DNA of 64,000 nt from Basidiobolus meristosporus CBS 931.73 (taxonomy: Eukaryota; Basidiobolomycota; Basidiobolomycetes; Basidiobolales; Basidiobolaceae). The position numbers were made by a program, and so were the translations under genes. Shown here piece after piece: positions 10,485-22,953 of this stretch. The notes under the pieces were generated by a model. It was not told where the DNA came from and searched no databases. It worked only from the letters and a program-made list of their open reading frames with translations. How positions within the stretch are numbered: the stretch's first letter is position 1; every line of letters starts with the position of its first letter. The stretch lies in contig MCFE01000174.1 of assembly GCA_002104905.1 (NCBI GenBank), positions 62,001-126,000 on the forward strand, in the 5' to 3' direction.

Positions 10485-10775
10485 TTAAGGAAAGGCCAGC
10501 AAATACAACTGGAATAGCATCTGAGTTCCAGGTTTCTCAAAATCTACAATCTCAATATCTGTAATGTTGGCTGATAGCCAGGCAAGCAAACACATATCCA
10601 GGAGGAGACTAGACCAAGCAGAATACATCACAAATTTGGTAATTAGCTGCCCATTGCTTTGATCAGAGATTGCATTTGAAACTTGGGCCAAAAACTTCAG
10701 CTGATTACCAGCATAATTTCAGCTAAAAATCAGATGAATTCAAAGTTTGAGACTTTTTATAGGGAAGGAACAACT
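10485..10775 (+). repeat. Dispersed repeat family R1, copy 3
   Basis: Shares AGGAGGAGACTAG, TTTGGTAATTAGCTGCCCAT and AAATCAGATGAATTC with the copy at 3481-3780. It sits about 200 bp beyond the integrase end of the minus-strand gypsy relic, where that element's 3' untranslated region or LTR would be expected. No second LTR-like copy was found at the other end of that relic. The flanking bases 10353-10484 and 10776-10984 hold nothing I recognise. Confidence 0.55.
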
Positions 10776-12070
10776 GGAGGGCAAGTGTGGTACCAGCAGC
10801 CATGGCAGGAACTGCTCCAATAGCATATATTAGAGTTGTTAAAATGAAAAGCTTGTAGTTGATTTGGGACCTTGGACAGATGGTTTGCCTTTGAGTACAT
10901 ACTAGACTTGCTCTAGGGGGATAGTGCCACATAGTACCAGATCAGTTGTTATGATCTGCCACTTGAATGTTTAAGCTAGATCAGCTTTTAGTCAAATCAG
11001 TTAGTTTTATACTTAGCCTATCAGGTAAGCTTCAAATGTCATTGCCATAAAATTTGCTCATCTATTGGATAGGTTCTCTACAGGGCATCCAAACTTGTGA
11101 AGGATCTCATGGCAGATAAAACTTGCAACTTCTTGTTTGCTGGCTATAGGTACAACTTTAGTCACTGGCCATTTAGTGGCAAGATCAATTGCTACTAGAA
11201 TCTAACAGTTGACTTTCCCGGTAGTTGGCAGTCTTCCAATAAAGTCAATTCCCTATCTTTCAAGTGGTCTTGCAGGCTCCAAGGAAAAGAGTTCAGCAAT
11301 TCTCTATGGTTGGCCTTGGTTGGTTTAGCTATTTGGGCATGAATTCACTAGCTTCTCAATGTCATGTTTCATTCTGGGCCAGCATGCTCTGGCTTTCACA
11401 AGGCTGTAGGGTCCTTCAATTCCAGTATTTCCATATCTATTGTGCAGCTTATGTATTAAATCCAGGCAAGCAACATAAGGGCAATAGGTAATAGGGCTTC
11501 CATCAACAATTTGGTAGAGTGTTTTATCCTGAACTATAATTTGCTGGCTTTATCCCAGATTATCTTCTAGATATCTTCATCCACCTCATGAGGAATGGCT
11601 TGGTCCTTAAAGTACTTTGGTGATAGGCTAGGCCAATCTGATTAATGCACCAAGTTGAGTTGTGCAACTTGTTCTAATCTTGATAAGGTGTCAGCGACCA
11701 TGTTGTTTTTTCCAGGGCAGTAGACAATCTCCAAATCAAACTGCTGAATGTATTTACACCATCTTGTCATTCTTCTAGAGAGTACCTTCTAAGTAAATAT
11801 ATACTTGAGGAAGGCATGGTCAGTCTTCACAGTGCATTTGACTCCTTCAATGTAGCATCTCCATGTCATTAAACAGTGTATTATAGCATACATCTCCTTC
11901 TCATGCACTGCATAGTTTTGTTCTGCTGAGCTCAGGTTCTTGGATTCAAAGGCAACATGGAAGTCCTTTCCCTTGTGTTCTTGGCTCAACACTCCACCAA
12001 TTGCATAATCTGGAGCATCTCTGCACAGAGTAAACTCCCTTCTGAAGTTAGGTATCTTAAGCTTGGAAGC

Positions 12071-12517
12071 TTAGCAAGTTTTTTTGAGCGTCTGGAAGGC
12101 AGTCTCACAAGCTATGTCCAACCTGAAGGTCTTGTCTTTCTTGAGGATATCAGTTAAAGGGGCTGCAACACTTGCAAAGGACGTGACAAATCTCCAATAA
12201 TAGGAAGCCATCCCAAGGGATGATCTGAGCTCTGATATGCAATGGGGCTGCTTCAGATTCTTGATAACTTCAGCCTTCTTATGGTCTAAGGTTGTGCCTG
12301 TGCTAGTCACTCTGTGTCCCAGATATTCAATTAGTTCCTTGAAGAATTCACACTTGAGTAGCTTGCCATAAAGCTTGTTCTCTCTTAGCTTCTTCCCAAC
12401 CTTTTTGATGTTCACCAAGTGATCCTCTTTTGTCTTGCTGTGTATCAATATATCATCTAGATAGATTATCACAAATTTGTCTAAGAACTCCTGGAAGACA
12501 GTCTGCATCAGGGTCAT
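12071..12517 (-). pseudogene. Gypsy G1 reverse transcriptase palm-thumb fragment
   Basis: An open stretch of 148 codons with IIYLDDILI (RT catalytic motif, intact), LKCEFFKE and EYLGHRVT blocks and a PHCISELRS-LGMASYYWRFV connection region, typical of Ty3/gypsy RT. Upstream (to about 12900) the homology continues in other frames, including a YRALN-type block near 12750. Fragment of the G1 relic. Confidence 0.8.
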
Positions 12518-13391
12518 GAATGTGGCAGGGGCATTGGTGAGGCCAAACTCATGACTAAATACAAGAAATGTCCATATATGGTCCTGAATGCTGTCTTAGG
12601 GATATCTTCTAGCTTCACCCTAATCTGCTTGTATCCTGACATGAGGTCAATCTTACTGAATATAGTGCATCCATTGAGTGGTCCAAGAGCTCATCAATCC
12701 AAGGTATGGGGTACTTATTCTTCACAGTGACTGAGTAGAGGGCTCTGTAGTTAATGCAAATCCTAAATGTTCCATCCTTCTTCTTCACAAAAAGTACTGG
12801 TGCTCCTCAAGGTGACTTGCTGGGTCTGATATATCCTTGCTCCAGTAACTGATCTATTTGTCTCTTTATCTCTTCCAATTCCAATGGACTCATTCTGTAG
12901 GGTGTCTTACTCACTGGAGGGCCATCTGCTGTTTCAATGGCATGATCAACGTCTCAGACTGTGAGTAGACTTACAAGCATATTCAGGAAATACATCTGAA
13001 TTTTCCTACAAAAGAGTCTGGAACTTGCAGGGTACTGGAGTAGAGGAATCCTCATGTAAAACTGCCATAAAGAATATCTGGGTGCCTTTTCTTAGTGCTC
13101 CAAAGAACTGTGTCTTGCTGAGTTCACTTGTTTCACACACACTGGAATTGACCAAATAAAAATCCAGTCTGGCAGGTAATAGCTCCTAGGTCTTGTTGTC
13201 CTTCTTGATCTAAGTAGCATGGGTTTGCCAGTTGATTGATGGATTACAACAAAATAGCCAGGTTTTCCTAAGTACAAGGTCAAACTTGCAGTCCCCAAAT
13301 ATATAAGCTGGTAGATCTTCTGTCTAGTCATTGATATTCATCCTACTGGCTGAGTAATATAGTTGATTATGTGAGAGTTCCCATCAGCTGC

Positions 13392-13796
13392 TTAGACTGA
13401 AGTTGAATTGGTGGGTTCCAAGTTAACTCCAGATTTGAAAGCAAATTGCTCTGATATGTACTCATGCAATGCTCCTGAGTCAATCATAATCTTGACAGTT
13501 ACTTCATTGATTGCTCCATTCAAGTATAATAGCTTTCCTGAGTTTGAAGTCATCTGAGATAGGTATTCTTCTGTCATATGGAAGGTGAGTTCTGAGTCTT
13601 CTTCAAGTTCATCCTCCATGTCACTATGCTGCAGGGCCTCAATATTGTTGAAGGTTCTTGATAGCTGGTGTCCATTTCTTCTCTGAGGGCAGTACTTTAC
13701 AATATATCCCTGTTGGTGCCAATTGAAGCAAAGTCCTTTCTTCTTGAATTCTTCTAAGGTAGGATTCTTCTGCATAGCATCTGTTTCCATTGGCAC
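13392..13796 (-). pseudogene. Gypsy G1 Gag zinc knuckle and protease fragment
   Basis: 134 codons. The N-terminal part has a decayed zinc knuckle (CFNW-HQQGY-YC: the second Cys is Trp and the His position is Tyr). An acidic stretch and the protease motif MIDSGALHEYIS follow. A parallel, more decayed version is present on the plus strand near 24140-24400. Confidence 0.75.
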
Positions 13797-13924
13797 TGCT
13801 TCTGATTGTCTTCTTTCATAGTGATTATATTGTCTCTAATTAGTCATTGTGGGCGTCCCAACTCCAAACACAGCTGAGTCATAGTCAATGGCAATCTTGA
13901 TGGCTTCTTCACTAGTCTGAGGTC

Positions 13925-14570
13925 TTTAAAAATTCACTTCCATATAAGAACCCACGCTACTCAGATCCTGAAGGATTACAAGACCTATGAGCTATTATCT
14001 AACAGACTGGACTTCAATTTGCTCAATTCCAGTGTGTGTGAAACAAGTGAACTAAGCAAGACACATTTCTGTGGAGCACTTAGAAAAGGTATGCTGATGT
14101 TCCTCATGATAGAACTACAGGATGATAATTCTACTCCAGCATCCCAGTAGGTCTGAACTCATTTGAATGAGTACTCAGATGTGTTGCCAGATGAACCTAT
14201 AGGCCTACCACCAGTCAGAGACATGGATCATGCCATTGACTCAAGAGACAGCCCTCCACTGAGTAAGGCACTTCAGAGAATGAGTCCATTGGAGTTGGAA
14301 GAGATGAATAGACAGATAGATCAGTCATTTGAGCAAGGATATATAAGCCCTAGCAAGTGACTGTGGGGAGCATATGTACTCTTTGTAAAAACAAAGGATG
14401 TAATACTCAGGGTGCGCATTTATTACAGAGCCCTCAACTCAGTGGCTGTAAAGAATAAGAACCCCATACCTTGGATTAATGAGCTTTTGAGCCTATTCAA
14501 TAGAGCCACTTTGTTAAGCAGATTTGACCTCATGTCCGGATACAACCTGATCAGCTTGAAACCAGAACAC
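13925..14570 (+). pseudogene. Ty3/gypsy relic G2, left part (protease-RT linker and RT)
   Basis: Two open pieces (14163-14360 and 14412-14636) encode a gypsy RT N-terminus: a DVLPDEPIGLPPVRD block, an RMSPLELEEMNRQID block and YRALNSVAVKNKNPIP. The sequence breaks off at 14570, where a copia LTR begins. It resumes at 23463 with the next RT residues, so 14571-23457 is an insertion into this gypsy copy. The same region is intact at 25651-26214, which allowed the comparison. Confidence 0.8.
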
Positions 14571-14936
14571 CGCCAAAATATTCAGCTATTTTGTATCATT
14601 CAGCAGCTAAAAGTTTACTTAGCAATTCTAGACTAGTCTTAGTCACTGAAGGACTTATTTGCAGCCCCAACTTTGCCAGTTTCTTCATATCTAGGATCCT
14701 ATGAATACTTCCTATAGTGAAGTTCAAATTAACACTTTTCCAAACACTATGTACTATCCATGAAACTGTTACAGAATGCTCATGAATGCTAAGAAACTCT
14801 GTTTACTTAGTGTTACTGCTGTATAACTTCTACAAAGGTATAAACATTGATCCTCTTTATGAATAAACAACAGTTCACCTATAATCTTTATATCTTGATA
14901 GGTTTCTTATACCAAATTACTTCTTAAATTGCAGCA
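14571..14936 (+). repeat. 5' LTR of copia C (diverged family-1 LTR)
   Basis: It aligns along its length with the LTR of copia A but differs at many sites, for example GCCCCAACTTTGCCAGTTTCTTCATATC in place of the family-A sequence. The TG start has decayed. It ends GCAGCA and is followed by a mutated primer-binding site, GGTTATGAGCC. Older than the LTRs of A and B. Confidence 0.75.
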
Positions 14937-14972
14937 GGTTATGAGCCTTGATTGCCTTGATCTATTTCAAGG

Positions 14973-15383
14973 ATGACTTCTACTAGCAAACAGAACAATA
15001 CAAACATCTTCCCTCTAAAGAAGAGGTTTGATGAGATGAACTACAGACTTGGGAGAATCAAGATGCAGATCCACCTTGAGGAAAGAAAGCTTTGGAATTT
15101 AGTGACAGGAAAAGATGTTGAGCCCAATGGAACAGCAGAAGAAGTGGAGAACTTTCAAGAGAAGGGGAGAAAGGCCTTTAGTGCTATATGTGCTAATGTG
15201 CAAGATTCCTTCATTGGACATATACATGCATCAAATACTGCCAAAGCAGTATGAGAGTCCTTAGAGAAGATCTTTAGAGCAAAATCAGTATCAATCAGGC
15301 TTTATTTAAAAGAAAAGCTCATCAACATGAGGAAGAGGCCAGATTATGACATGTTATAACTCATTACCACAATGGAGATGCTA
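14973..15383 (+). pseudogene. Copia C gag fragment
   Basis: About 93 codons aligned with the Gag start of copia A, beginning MTSTSKQNNTN, then stops. Homology ends abruptly near 15383, where it joins the middle of an LTR. The rest of the internal region was therefore lost before the later insertion. Confidence 0.75.
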
Positions 15384-15505
15384 GATATCTATGATCCTAT
15401 GATTATTCCCCTAAAATGAAGTTCAAATTATCACTTTACCAAACCTTATATTCTAACCCTGAAACTGTTACAGAATGCTCATGGAAGTTAAGAAACCCTC
15501 CTTAC
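15384..15505 (+). repeat. Truncated 3' LTR of copia C, left piece
   Basis: Starts at an ATATCTATGATCC block inside the C-type LTR and ends in CCTCCTTAC, where the younger array is inserted. The missing right end is found at 23322-23457. The same C-type sequence also forms the first half of the LTR at 22954. Confidence 0.7.
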
Positions 15506-15874
15506 TGTTGAAATATTGGACTATTTGGTATCATTTAGCAGCTAAAAATTTACTTAACAATTCTAGACTAGTCTTAGTCACTGTAGGATTCATTTACTGC
15601 CTTAACTTTGCCACTTCCTCCAGATATATGATCTTATGATTATTCCCCTATAGTCAGGATCAAATTAGCACTATTACCATACATTATGTACTAACCCTGA
15701 AACTGTTACAGAATACTCCTGAATTTTGAGAAACCCTCCCTACTTAGTGCTACAGCTGTATTACTTCAACAAAGGTATAAATACTGAGCCTCTTGATGAA
15801 TAAACAACAGTTCAACTATTATCACTATTTCTTGAAAAGTTCCTTATATCCATATCACTTCTTAAATTGCAAAA
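15506..15874 (+). repeat. First LTR of copia array B
   Basis: 369 bp, TGTTGAAATATT start, with the CA end changed to AA. It is very similar to the LTRs of copia A and is followed at once by the half-tRNA primer-binding site at 15875-15886. Confidence 0.85.
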
Positions 15875-15910
15875 GGTTATGAGCCCCAATTGCCTTAATC
15901 TATTCTAAAG

Positions 15911-17955
15911 ATGACTGCTACCAGCAAACAAAGCAATACCAACATCTTCCCTGTAAAGGAGAGGTTTGATGGGAAGAACAACAGACTTTGGAGAATCAAG
16001 TTGCAGATCCACCTTGAGGAAAGAAAAGTTTGGAACATAGTCACAGGAAAGGAAGTTGAGCCCAAAGGAACAGCAGAGATGTGGAGAAGTTTCAAAAGAA
16101 GGAGAGAAAGGCCTTCAATGCAATATGCATCAATGTGTAAGACTCCTTCATTGGACAAATCCATGCCTCAAATACTGCCAAAGCAGCATGGGAATCCTTA
16201 AAGAAGATCTTCAGAGCAAAGTCAGTATCAAGTAAGCTTTATTTGAAACAAAAGTTCTTCAACATGAGGAAGAAGCCAGATGATGACAGGCTACAACTCA
16301 TTACCAGTGAGGAGACACCTGCAGTAGAACTTTGCAGTATTAATGCTGGTGTAGATGATGAAAAAAAGATATTCTGTCTGCTTTGCAGCCTACCAGACAA
16401 GTGTGAGCCACTCATACTCTTTTGAAAGCAGAGAGGACAACTTGACTTTAGACTATGTCAAAGGAAGACTTCTCCATGAAGAACTCAGACGTAATGATCA
16501 AGCAGAGAAAATTGAAGATAATGCTTTATTCCGTTCAGAAAGGCATACAGAAACGAAGGGAAAGCAACAAAACCAAAGAAAACCTGGCTACTGGAACTAC
16601 TGTAAAAAGCCAGGACACTGGGCAAGAGAATGCAAGAAGAAACAAGCAGACATAAAGCAGAAACTAGAGCAGGCAAACCAGATAACTACTGATGAACAGT
16701 TATATGTAATTGTACAAGAGAGTGCAATTAACCAAAGTAATGAATTTTGCATTGACTCTAGAGCATCACAGCATATTTGTGGTATAAAGGATTAGTTCAG
16801 CAACTTAAAGACTATTCCCGTAAGAAAGGTTTTTCTGGGAGATAACTCTGCATTGGAAGCTACTGCCAGTGGGTCTATACAACTAAATATGAGTGTTAAC
16901 TCAGGGGCAACAACAGCAAAACTGACTAACGTACTCAATGCACCTGGAATAGCTAAGAACCTACTCTCAGTCAGTAAAGCAACTACTCAGGGACTGAATT
17001 TTGTTTTTACTAAGCTGAGCTGCTCAGTATTGAGTGAAAATGGACAAAAATTAGCTTTGGGAATCAGAGATCACAATATATACAAGTTACAATGCAAGAT
17101 CATTGAACCTGAGTATGTCAACATTGCTGAAGCTGATGAAACTAACTGGGAGACATGGCATAGGAGGCTAGGACACATAGGGGAACAGGAAATGAGCCAA
17201 TTGGTGAAAAATCAGCTTGTTTTGGGCCTAAAATACTCAATTCTGATCAAATTGAATGTTTGAAAGGGATGTTCTTATGGCAAACAAGCTAGGCAATGTT
17301 TCAAGAGCTCAGAAGGCATCAATACCACCAAAATATTGGCCATTGTACACTCTGACATATGTGGCCCCATGAGAACACTGTCCTTTGGAGCCAAGAAATA
17401 CTTTATGATGTTGATTGATTACAAGACAAGATGTACATGGGCGTACTTCCTCAAAACAAAGGATGAAGCTTTAGAGACATTTAAGCACTTCAAGAACATG
17501 GCAGAAACACAAACTGGGTGTAAATTGAAGGTACTACAAAGTGACAATGGAGGAGAATACTGCTTAAAGGAGTTTGTAAAATACTGCTTGTCTACTGGTA
17601 TACTTCAACAGACCATAGTTCCTTGTATTCCACATCTAAATGGAGTAGCAGAGCGTGCAAATAGAACAATAGTAGAAATGGGAAGATCTATGCCACACGA
17701 TAAGGGAATGGAATACAGGTTTTTGGCTGAATCTGCTGCTACCACTGTATATATCAAGAACAGATGCCCGACAAAAGCACTATGTAACGTTACACCTTTT
17801 GAAGCATATACAGGCAAAAAACCAGATCTCCAGCACCTCAGGATCTTTGGCAGTGATGTTTTTATAACATCCCTGACAAAAAACGCTCAAACTTGGAACC
17901 AAAGAGTAAGAAAGGGATCTTTCTTGGGTATTGTGAAGACACTAAAGGGTATAGA
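15911..17955 (+). pseudogene. Copia B Gag-protease-integrase, broken
   Basis: Homologous along its length to copia A 6068-8110. It has a one-base loss near 16075, a stop near 16138, a frame change near 16425, a TAG near 16794 and a TGA near 17264. The zinc knuckle region is recognisable (YWNYCKKPGHWAREC). The protease motif is altered to DSRA. The integrase keeps HSDICGP and QSDNGGEY. The frame-A deletion near 8075 is absent here. Confidence 0.85.
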
Positions 17956-18324
17956 TGTTGCAATTTAAGAAGTGATTTGGATGTAAGGAACTTATCAAGA
18001 AATAGTGATAATAGTTGAACTGTTGTTTATTCATAAAGAAGCTCAGTATTTATACCTCTGTAGAAGTAATACAGCTGCAACACTAAGTAGGGAGGGTTTC
18101 TCAATATTCAGGAGCATTCTGTAACAGTTTCAGGGTTAGTACATAATGTTTGGTAATAGTGCTAATTTGATCCTGACTATAGGGGAATAATCATAAGATC
18201 ATATATCTGGAGAAAGTGGCAAAGTTAAGGCAGTAAATGAGTCCTACAGTGACTAAGACTAGCCTAGAATTGTTAAGTAAATTTTTAGCTGCTGAATGAT
18301 ACCAAATAGTCCAATATTTCAACA
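17956..18324 (-). repeat. Inverted solo LTR inside copia B with ATAGA target duplication
   Basis: The reverse complement is a complete 369 bp family-1 LTR. ATAGA occurs at 17951-17955 and again at 18325-18329. The B coding sequence matches that of copia A once the LTR and one ATAGA are set aside. This is the footprint of a full insertion in antisense orientation that later lost its body by LTR-LTR recombination. Confidence 0.93.
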
Positions 18325-18329
18325 ATAGA

Positions 18330-20170
18330 GTGTATGATGGCAAAATTCAGAAGCTGATCAAGAGCAGAGGCGTTGTATTTGAGGAGAATTCAGATCAGAA
18401 AGCTACAGATATCATTGGCAAGTTGCCTGATGATGCAATCAACACTAATGAAGAAGATATGTACCAAATCCAGCCAGAGATGGAAGATACTTCTACCAGT
18501 TCCAGATCAGAACAGATTGTCCCAGTTAGGAGATCTACCAGAATAAGAAATGCCCCTGGATCCTGGTGGCAGACATCCAATGATCATGAAGAAGCTTATC
18601 TTGCCTTATGTGCCAAACCTCAGAATCTGGAACAGGCAATGTAAGGTCCAGATGCTACTAAGTGGCAACAAGCCGTGGAGAAGAGGTACCAATCACTGAT
18701 CAAGGCAAAAACGTGGGGTCTGGTAGATTTACCAAATGGGAGAAAGCCAATAGGATGTAGATGGATCTACAAGATCAAGATAACCTCAAATGGTGCCGTT
18801 GTTAAGTACAAGGCTAGATTGGTAGCTAAAGGCTATTCCCAGATCCAGGGACTAGATTTTAAGGAAATATTTGCTCAAGTTGCCAAGTTTAACTCTATTA
18901 GGACAGTTCTAGCCCTGGCAGCTGCACACAGTCTAGATCTGCACCAAATGGACGTCAAAACAGCCTTCTTAAATGGGGATTTGCAAGAAACTATATATAT
19001 GGAGCAACTAGTAGATTTTATTAATCCAAAAGGCCCCCATAAGGTGTGCAAACTTAGAAAATTGTTGTGTGGGCTTAAGCAGGCACCAAGAGCATGCTAT
19101 AACAAGATTGACACCTATCTAGAGGACATTGGGTTCTCTTGTAGCACTGCAGATCACAGTATATATGTGAAACAGCTCAAAATGGGTGTGATCATCCTAA
19201 TTCTTTATGTGCATAACCTAATTATAGCTACAAGTGTCCAAGAGGCACTTAAACAGACAAAATCAGATCTCTTCAGCAAGTTTGAGATGAAGGATCTTGG
19301 AAAACTGAGCTCTTTTCTTGGAATTGGGGTCAAATTTGACGTACCTACGCAGAAAATTGTGCTGAATCAGTCTAAGCAGATCAGGAACATTCTTAGACGC
19401 TTCAAAATGAAAAATTGCAAACCTGCAGCAACCCCTATGGACAATAACCTGAAATTGAGCAAATTTCAGCCAGTTATAGATTAAAACGGCTCAAATATGG
19501 ACCAATACTTTTCCTATCAATAAATGGTTGGTAGCCAAGTGTACTTGATGGTGTCTACACGTCCAGATATTGCCGTGGCAGTTGGAATAGTCAGTCAATT
19601 CATGCAGAATTACGGATCAGATCAAATTGCAGCATTTAAGCGGATTTTCAGATATCTACAAGGTACCATAAATATGGTACTGGAATACTCTGGAGCAGCT
19701 AATAGGCAAAAATGTGATGGCTATAGTGATTCAGATTGGGGTAGGGATCTGATTGACAGACACTCTACCACAGGCTATGTATTTCTTTATGCTGGTGCAG
19801 CTATTACTTGGAATTGCAAGAAACAAGCAACTGTGGCACTATCTACAACTGAAGCCAAATATATGGCTCCATGTCAAGCAACTAAGGAGGCTATATGGCT
19901 ACAAAAATTGCTCAAAGACTTAGGCTTTAATTCAGGTGAACCAACTTATATTTACAAGGATAATCAAAGTTGTATTTCATTGGCTAGAAATCCTACTAAT
20001 CATGTCAGAACTGAGCACATTGATATACAGCATCACTTTGTGAGGGAAGCAGTAGAAGATAACTCAGTGGAGTTAGTTTACTGCCCAACTGACAAAATGG
20101 TGGCAGACATATTGACAAAACCACTAGCTAGGCCACCGTTTGAGATCCTTAGACAGAAACTAGGATGAAG
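18330..20170 (+). pseudogene. Copia B reverse transcriptase-RNase H, broken
   Basis: Homologous to copia A 8116-9984, with stops near 18642 and 19483. The RT catalytic motif is YVHN (about 19206-19217), with both Asp residues replaced. The RNase H part is long and nearly intact, with ALSTTEAKYMA and the HIDIQHHFVRE block. Dead copy. Confidence 0.85.
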
Positions 20171-20192
20171 AAATTATTTAATTGAGGGGGAG

Positions 20193-20560
20193 TGTTGAAA
20201 TATTGGACTATTTGGTATCATTCAGCAGCTAAAAATTTACTTAACAATTCTAGACTAGTCTTAGTCACTGTAGGATTCATTTACTACCTTAACTTTGCCA
20301 CTTTCTCCAGATATATGATCTTATGATTATTCCCCTATAGTCAGGATCAAATTAGCACTATTACCAAACATTATGTACTAGCCCTGAACTATTACAGAAT
20401 GCTCCTGAATATTGAGAAACCCTCCCTACTTAGTGTTGCAGCTGTATTACTTCTACAAATGTATAAATACTGAGCCTCTTTGTAAATAAACAACAGTTTG
20501 ACTATTTTCACTATTTCTTGATAAGTTCCTTATATACAAATTGCTTCTTAAATTGCAACA
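20193..20560 (+). repeat. Middle LTR of copia array B
   Basis: 368 bp, TGTTG...GCAACA, preceded by the polypurine tract. It is followed directly by mid-gag sequence with no primer-binding site and no target duplication, so it serves as the 3' LTR of B and the left LTR of the second unit. Confidence 0.85.
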
Positions 20561-22953
20561 GAACTCAGTCATAATGATCAAGCAGAGAAATTGAACACAT
20601 AGCTGCATTCAGCTCAGAAAGGCACAAAGAAAAGAAAAGAAAGCAACAAAACCACAGAATACTTGGTTGCTGTAATCACCGTAAGAAGCCAGGACACTGT
20701 GTAAGAAAATGCAAGAAGAAATAGGCAGACAAAAACAGAAACTGGAGCTGGCAAACCATATACCTACAGATGAACAGTTATTTGCAGCTCTACAAGAGAG
20801 AGCAAGTAACCAAAGTAATGAATGATATTTTGACTTGGGAGCATCACAGCATATTTGTAGTATAAAGGAATGGCTCAGCAACTTGAAGACTATTCCCATT
20901 AGCTAGGTTTATCTGGGAGACAACTATGCACTGGAAGATACCACCAGTGGGTCTATACTTCCAAATGTGAGTGATATCTCAGGGGCTTTCAGCAGCAAAA
21001 CTGACTGAAGTACACTACATCCCTGGAGTAGCTAAGAACCTACTCTCAGTCAGTAAAGCAACTGCTGAGGGACTGAAACTTATTTTTACTAAGCTGAACT
21101 ACTCAATATTGGGTAAAAATGGGCAAAAATTAGCTTTGGGAATCAGAGATCACAATTATTACAAGTTACAGTGCAATATCATTGTACCTGAGTATTCCAA
21201 TATTGCTAAAAATGATGAGACCAACTGAGAGACATTACAAAGGAGGCTTGAACATACTCCACATCAAAATGGAGTAGCAGAACAAGCAAATTTATCAATA
21301 GTAGAGATGGGAAGAACTCTGCTTTATGACAAGGCAATGGACTAAAAGTTTTGGGCTGAATCTGTGACTACCATGATAAACATCAAGAATAGATGCCTAA
21401 CAACTACACTGTGTGATTCTACAATCTTTGAAGCATATACAGGCAAAAAACCAGACCTCCAGCCCCTGAGGATACTTGGCAGTGATGTCTTTTATTACAT
21501 CCATGACAAATAACTCTCAAAGCTGAAACCAAAGAGTAGAAAAGGGATCTTGCTTGGGTATTGTGTTGATACTAGTGGGTATAGAGTGTATGATGACAAA
21601 ATTGAGAAGCTGATCAAGAGCATGGATGTTGTATTTGATGAGAATTCAGATTAGAAAGCCACAGAAATCATTGGCCAGTTGCATGATGATGAACTCAACA
21701 CTAGTGAAGAAGACATGTGCCAAATTCAGCCAGAAATGGAACAAAATTCTACCAGTTCCAGATCAGAGCAGATTATTCCTAAGTCTACCAGATTAAGAAA
21801 TGCCCTTGGATCCTGGTGGCAGACATCCAATGATCATGAAGAAGCTTATCTTGCCTGATGTGCCAAATCTCAGATTCTGGAACAGGCAATGCAAAGTCCA
21901 GATGCTTCTATGTGGCAATAAGCCATGCAGGAGGAGTCCCATCACTGATCAAAGCAAAAATGTGTGCACTGGTAGACTTATCAAATGGGAGAAAGCCAAT
22001 AGGAAGTGGATGGGTCTACAAGATCAAGATAACTTCCAATGTTATTGCTGATAAGTACAAAGGTAGATTGGTGGCTGAAGGCTTTTCCGCAATCCAGTGA
22101 ATGTTGACATACATATGCAGCAAATTATGCCAAGTCAGTCTAAGTACATCAGGGACATTTTAGAAACTTTAAATCAAAATTGCAAGCCTGCAGCTACCTC
22201 AATGGACAATTATCTAAAATTGGGCAAATCCTAAGTTTTAGGTGAAAACTGCTCAAATATGGACCAAAACTCTCCCTTTCAGTCAATGGTTGGGAGCCTG
22301 ATGTACTTGATAGTGTCTGCATATCCTGATATTGCCGTGGCAGTTGGAATAGTCAGGCAATTCATGCAGAATAATGGATCAGATCAAAATACAGCAGTTT
22401 AGCAGATTTTTAGATGTCAGAGTGGTACCATAAATATGGCACTAGAATACTCTGGAGCAGATAATGGGTAGAAATTTGATGGTTATAGTGATTCAGATCA
22501 GGGTAGAGATCTGATTGCTAGATGCTCTACCATTGAGTATGTATTTCTTTATGCTGGTGCAGCTATTACTAGGAATTGCAACAAACTGGCAACTGTGGCC
22601 CATTCAATAACTGAAGCTGAATATATGGCTGCTTGCCAAGCAACTAAGTAGGCTATAGGGCTATGGAAATTATTCAATGACTTAGGCTTTAATTCTGATG
22701 GACTAACATGTATTTACAAAGATAATCAATGATGTATTTCATTAGCTATGAATCCTACTAATCATGCCAGAACCAAGTATATAGTTATAGAACACCATCT
22801 TGTGAGGGAAGCTGCAGAAAATAACTTAGTAGAGTTGGTATACTGTTCTTATCACAAAATAGTGGCAGATATATTGACAAACCCACTAGCTAGATCACAA
22901 TTTGAGAATCTTGTGGAGGAATAGGATTAAGAAATTGTTTAGTTGAGGGGGAG
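20561..22953 (+). pseudogene. Second internal region (C') of the copia array, heavily deleted
   Basis: Begins in the middle of gag (homologous to 16480 onward). It passes through a ruined zinc knuckle and protease region (20620-20980) and the pre-integrase segment 20971-21228, then jumps to the end of integrase near 21250 (HQNGVAE-like). After the Gag-Pol linker (21540-21950) it loses most of RT near 22100 and resumes in RT thumb and RNase H (22130-22930). It ends in the polypurine tract before the next LTR. Many stops. It is more diverged than B. Confidence 0.8.

Larger units (their letters stand above)
10985..13890 (-). mobile_element. Ty3/gypsy relic G1, broken coding region
   Basis: Read on the minus strand the order is Gag zinc knuckle (about 13800-13680), protease (about 13560-13420), RT (about 12900-12080), RNase H (about 11990-11780) and integrase core (about 11260-10985). 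This is gypsy order, with integrase last. RT keeps YLDD and the FLGMASYY connection block. RNase H keeps a KTDHAFLKY block. Integrase keeps a recognisable GIDFIGRLP start followed by VAIDLATKWPV. Multiple frameshifts and stops separate the domains and no LTR pair could be found. It is an old, dead copy. Confidence 0.85.

Noticed and set aside
15506-20560. Copia B as a simple independent insertion with its own target duplication
   Set aside because: The bases flanking 15506 and 20560 (CTTAC and GAACT) do not match; the matching partner of CTTAC is at 23322-23326.
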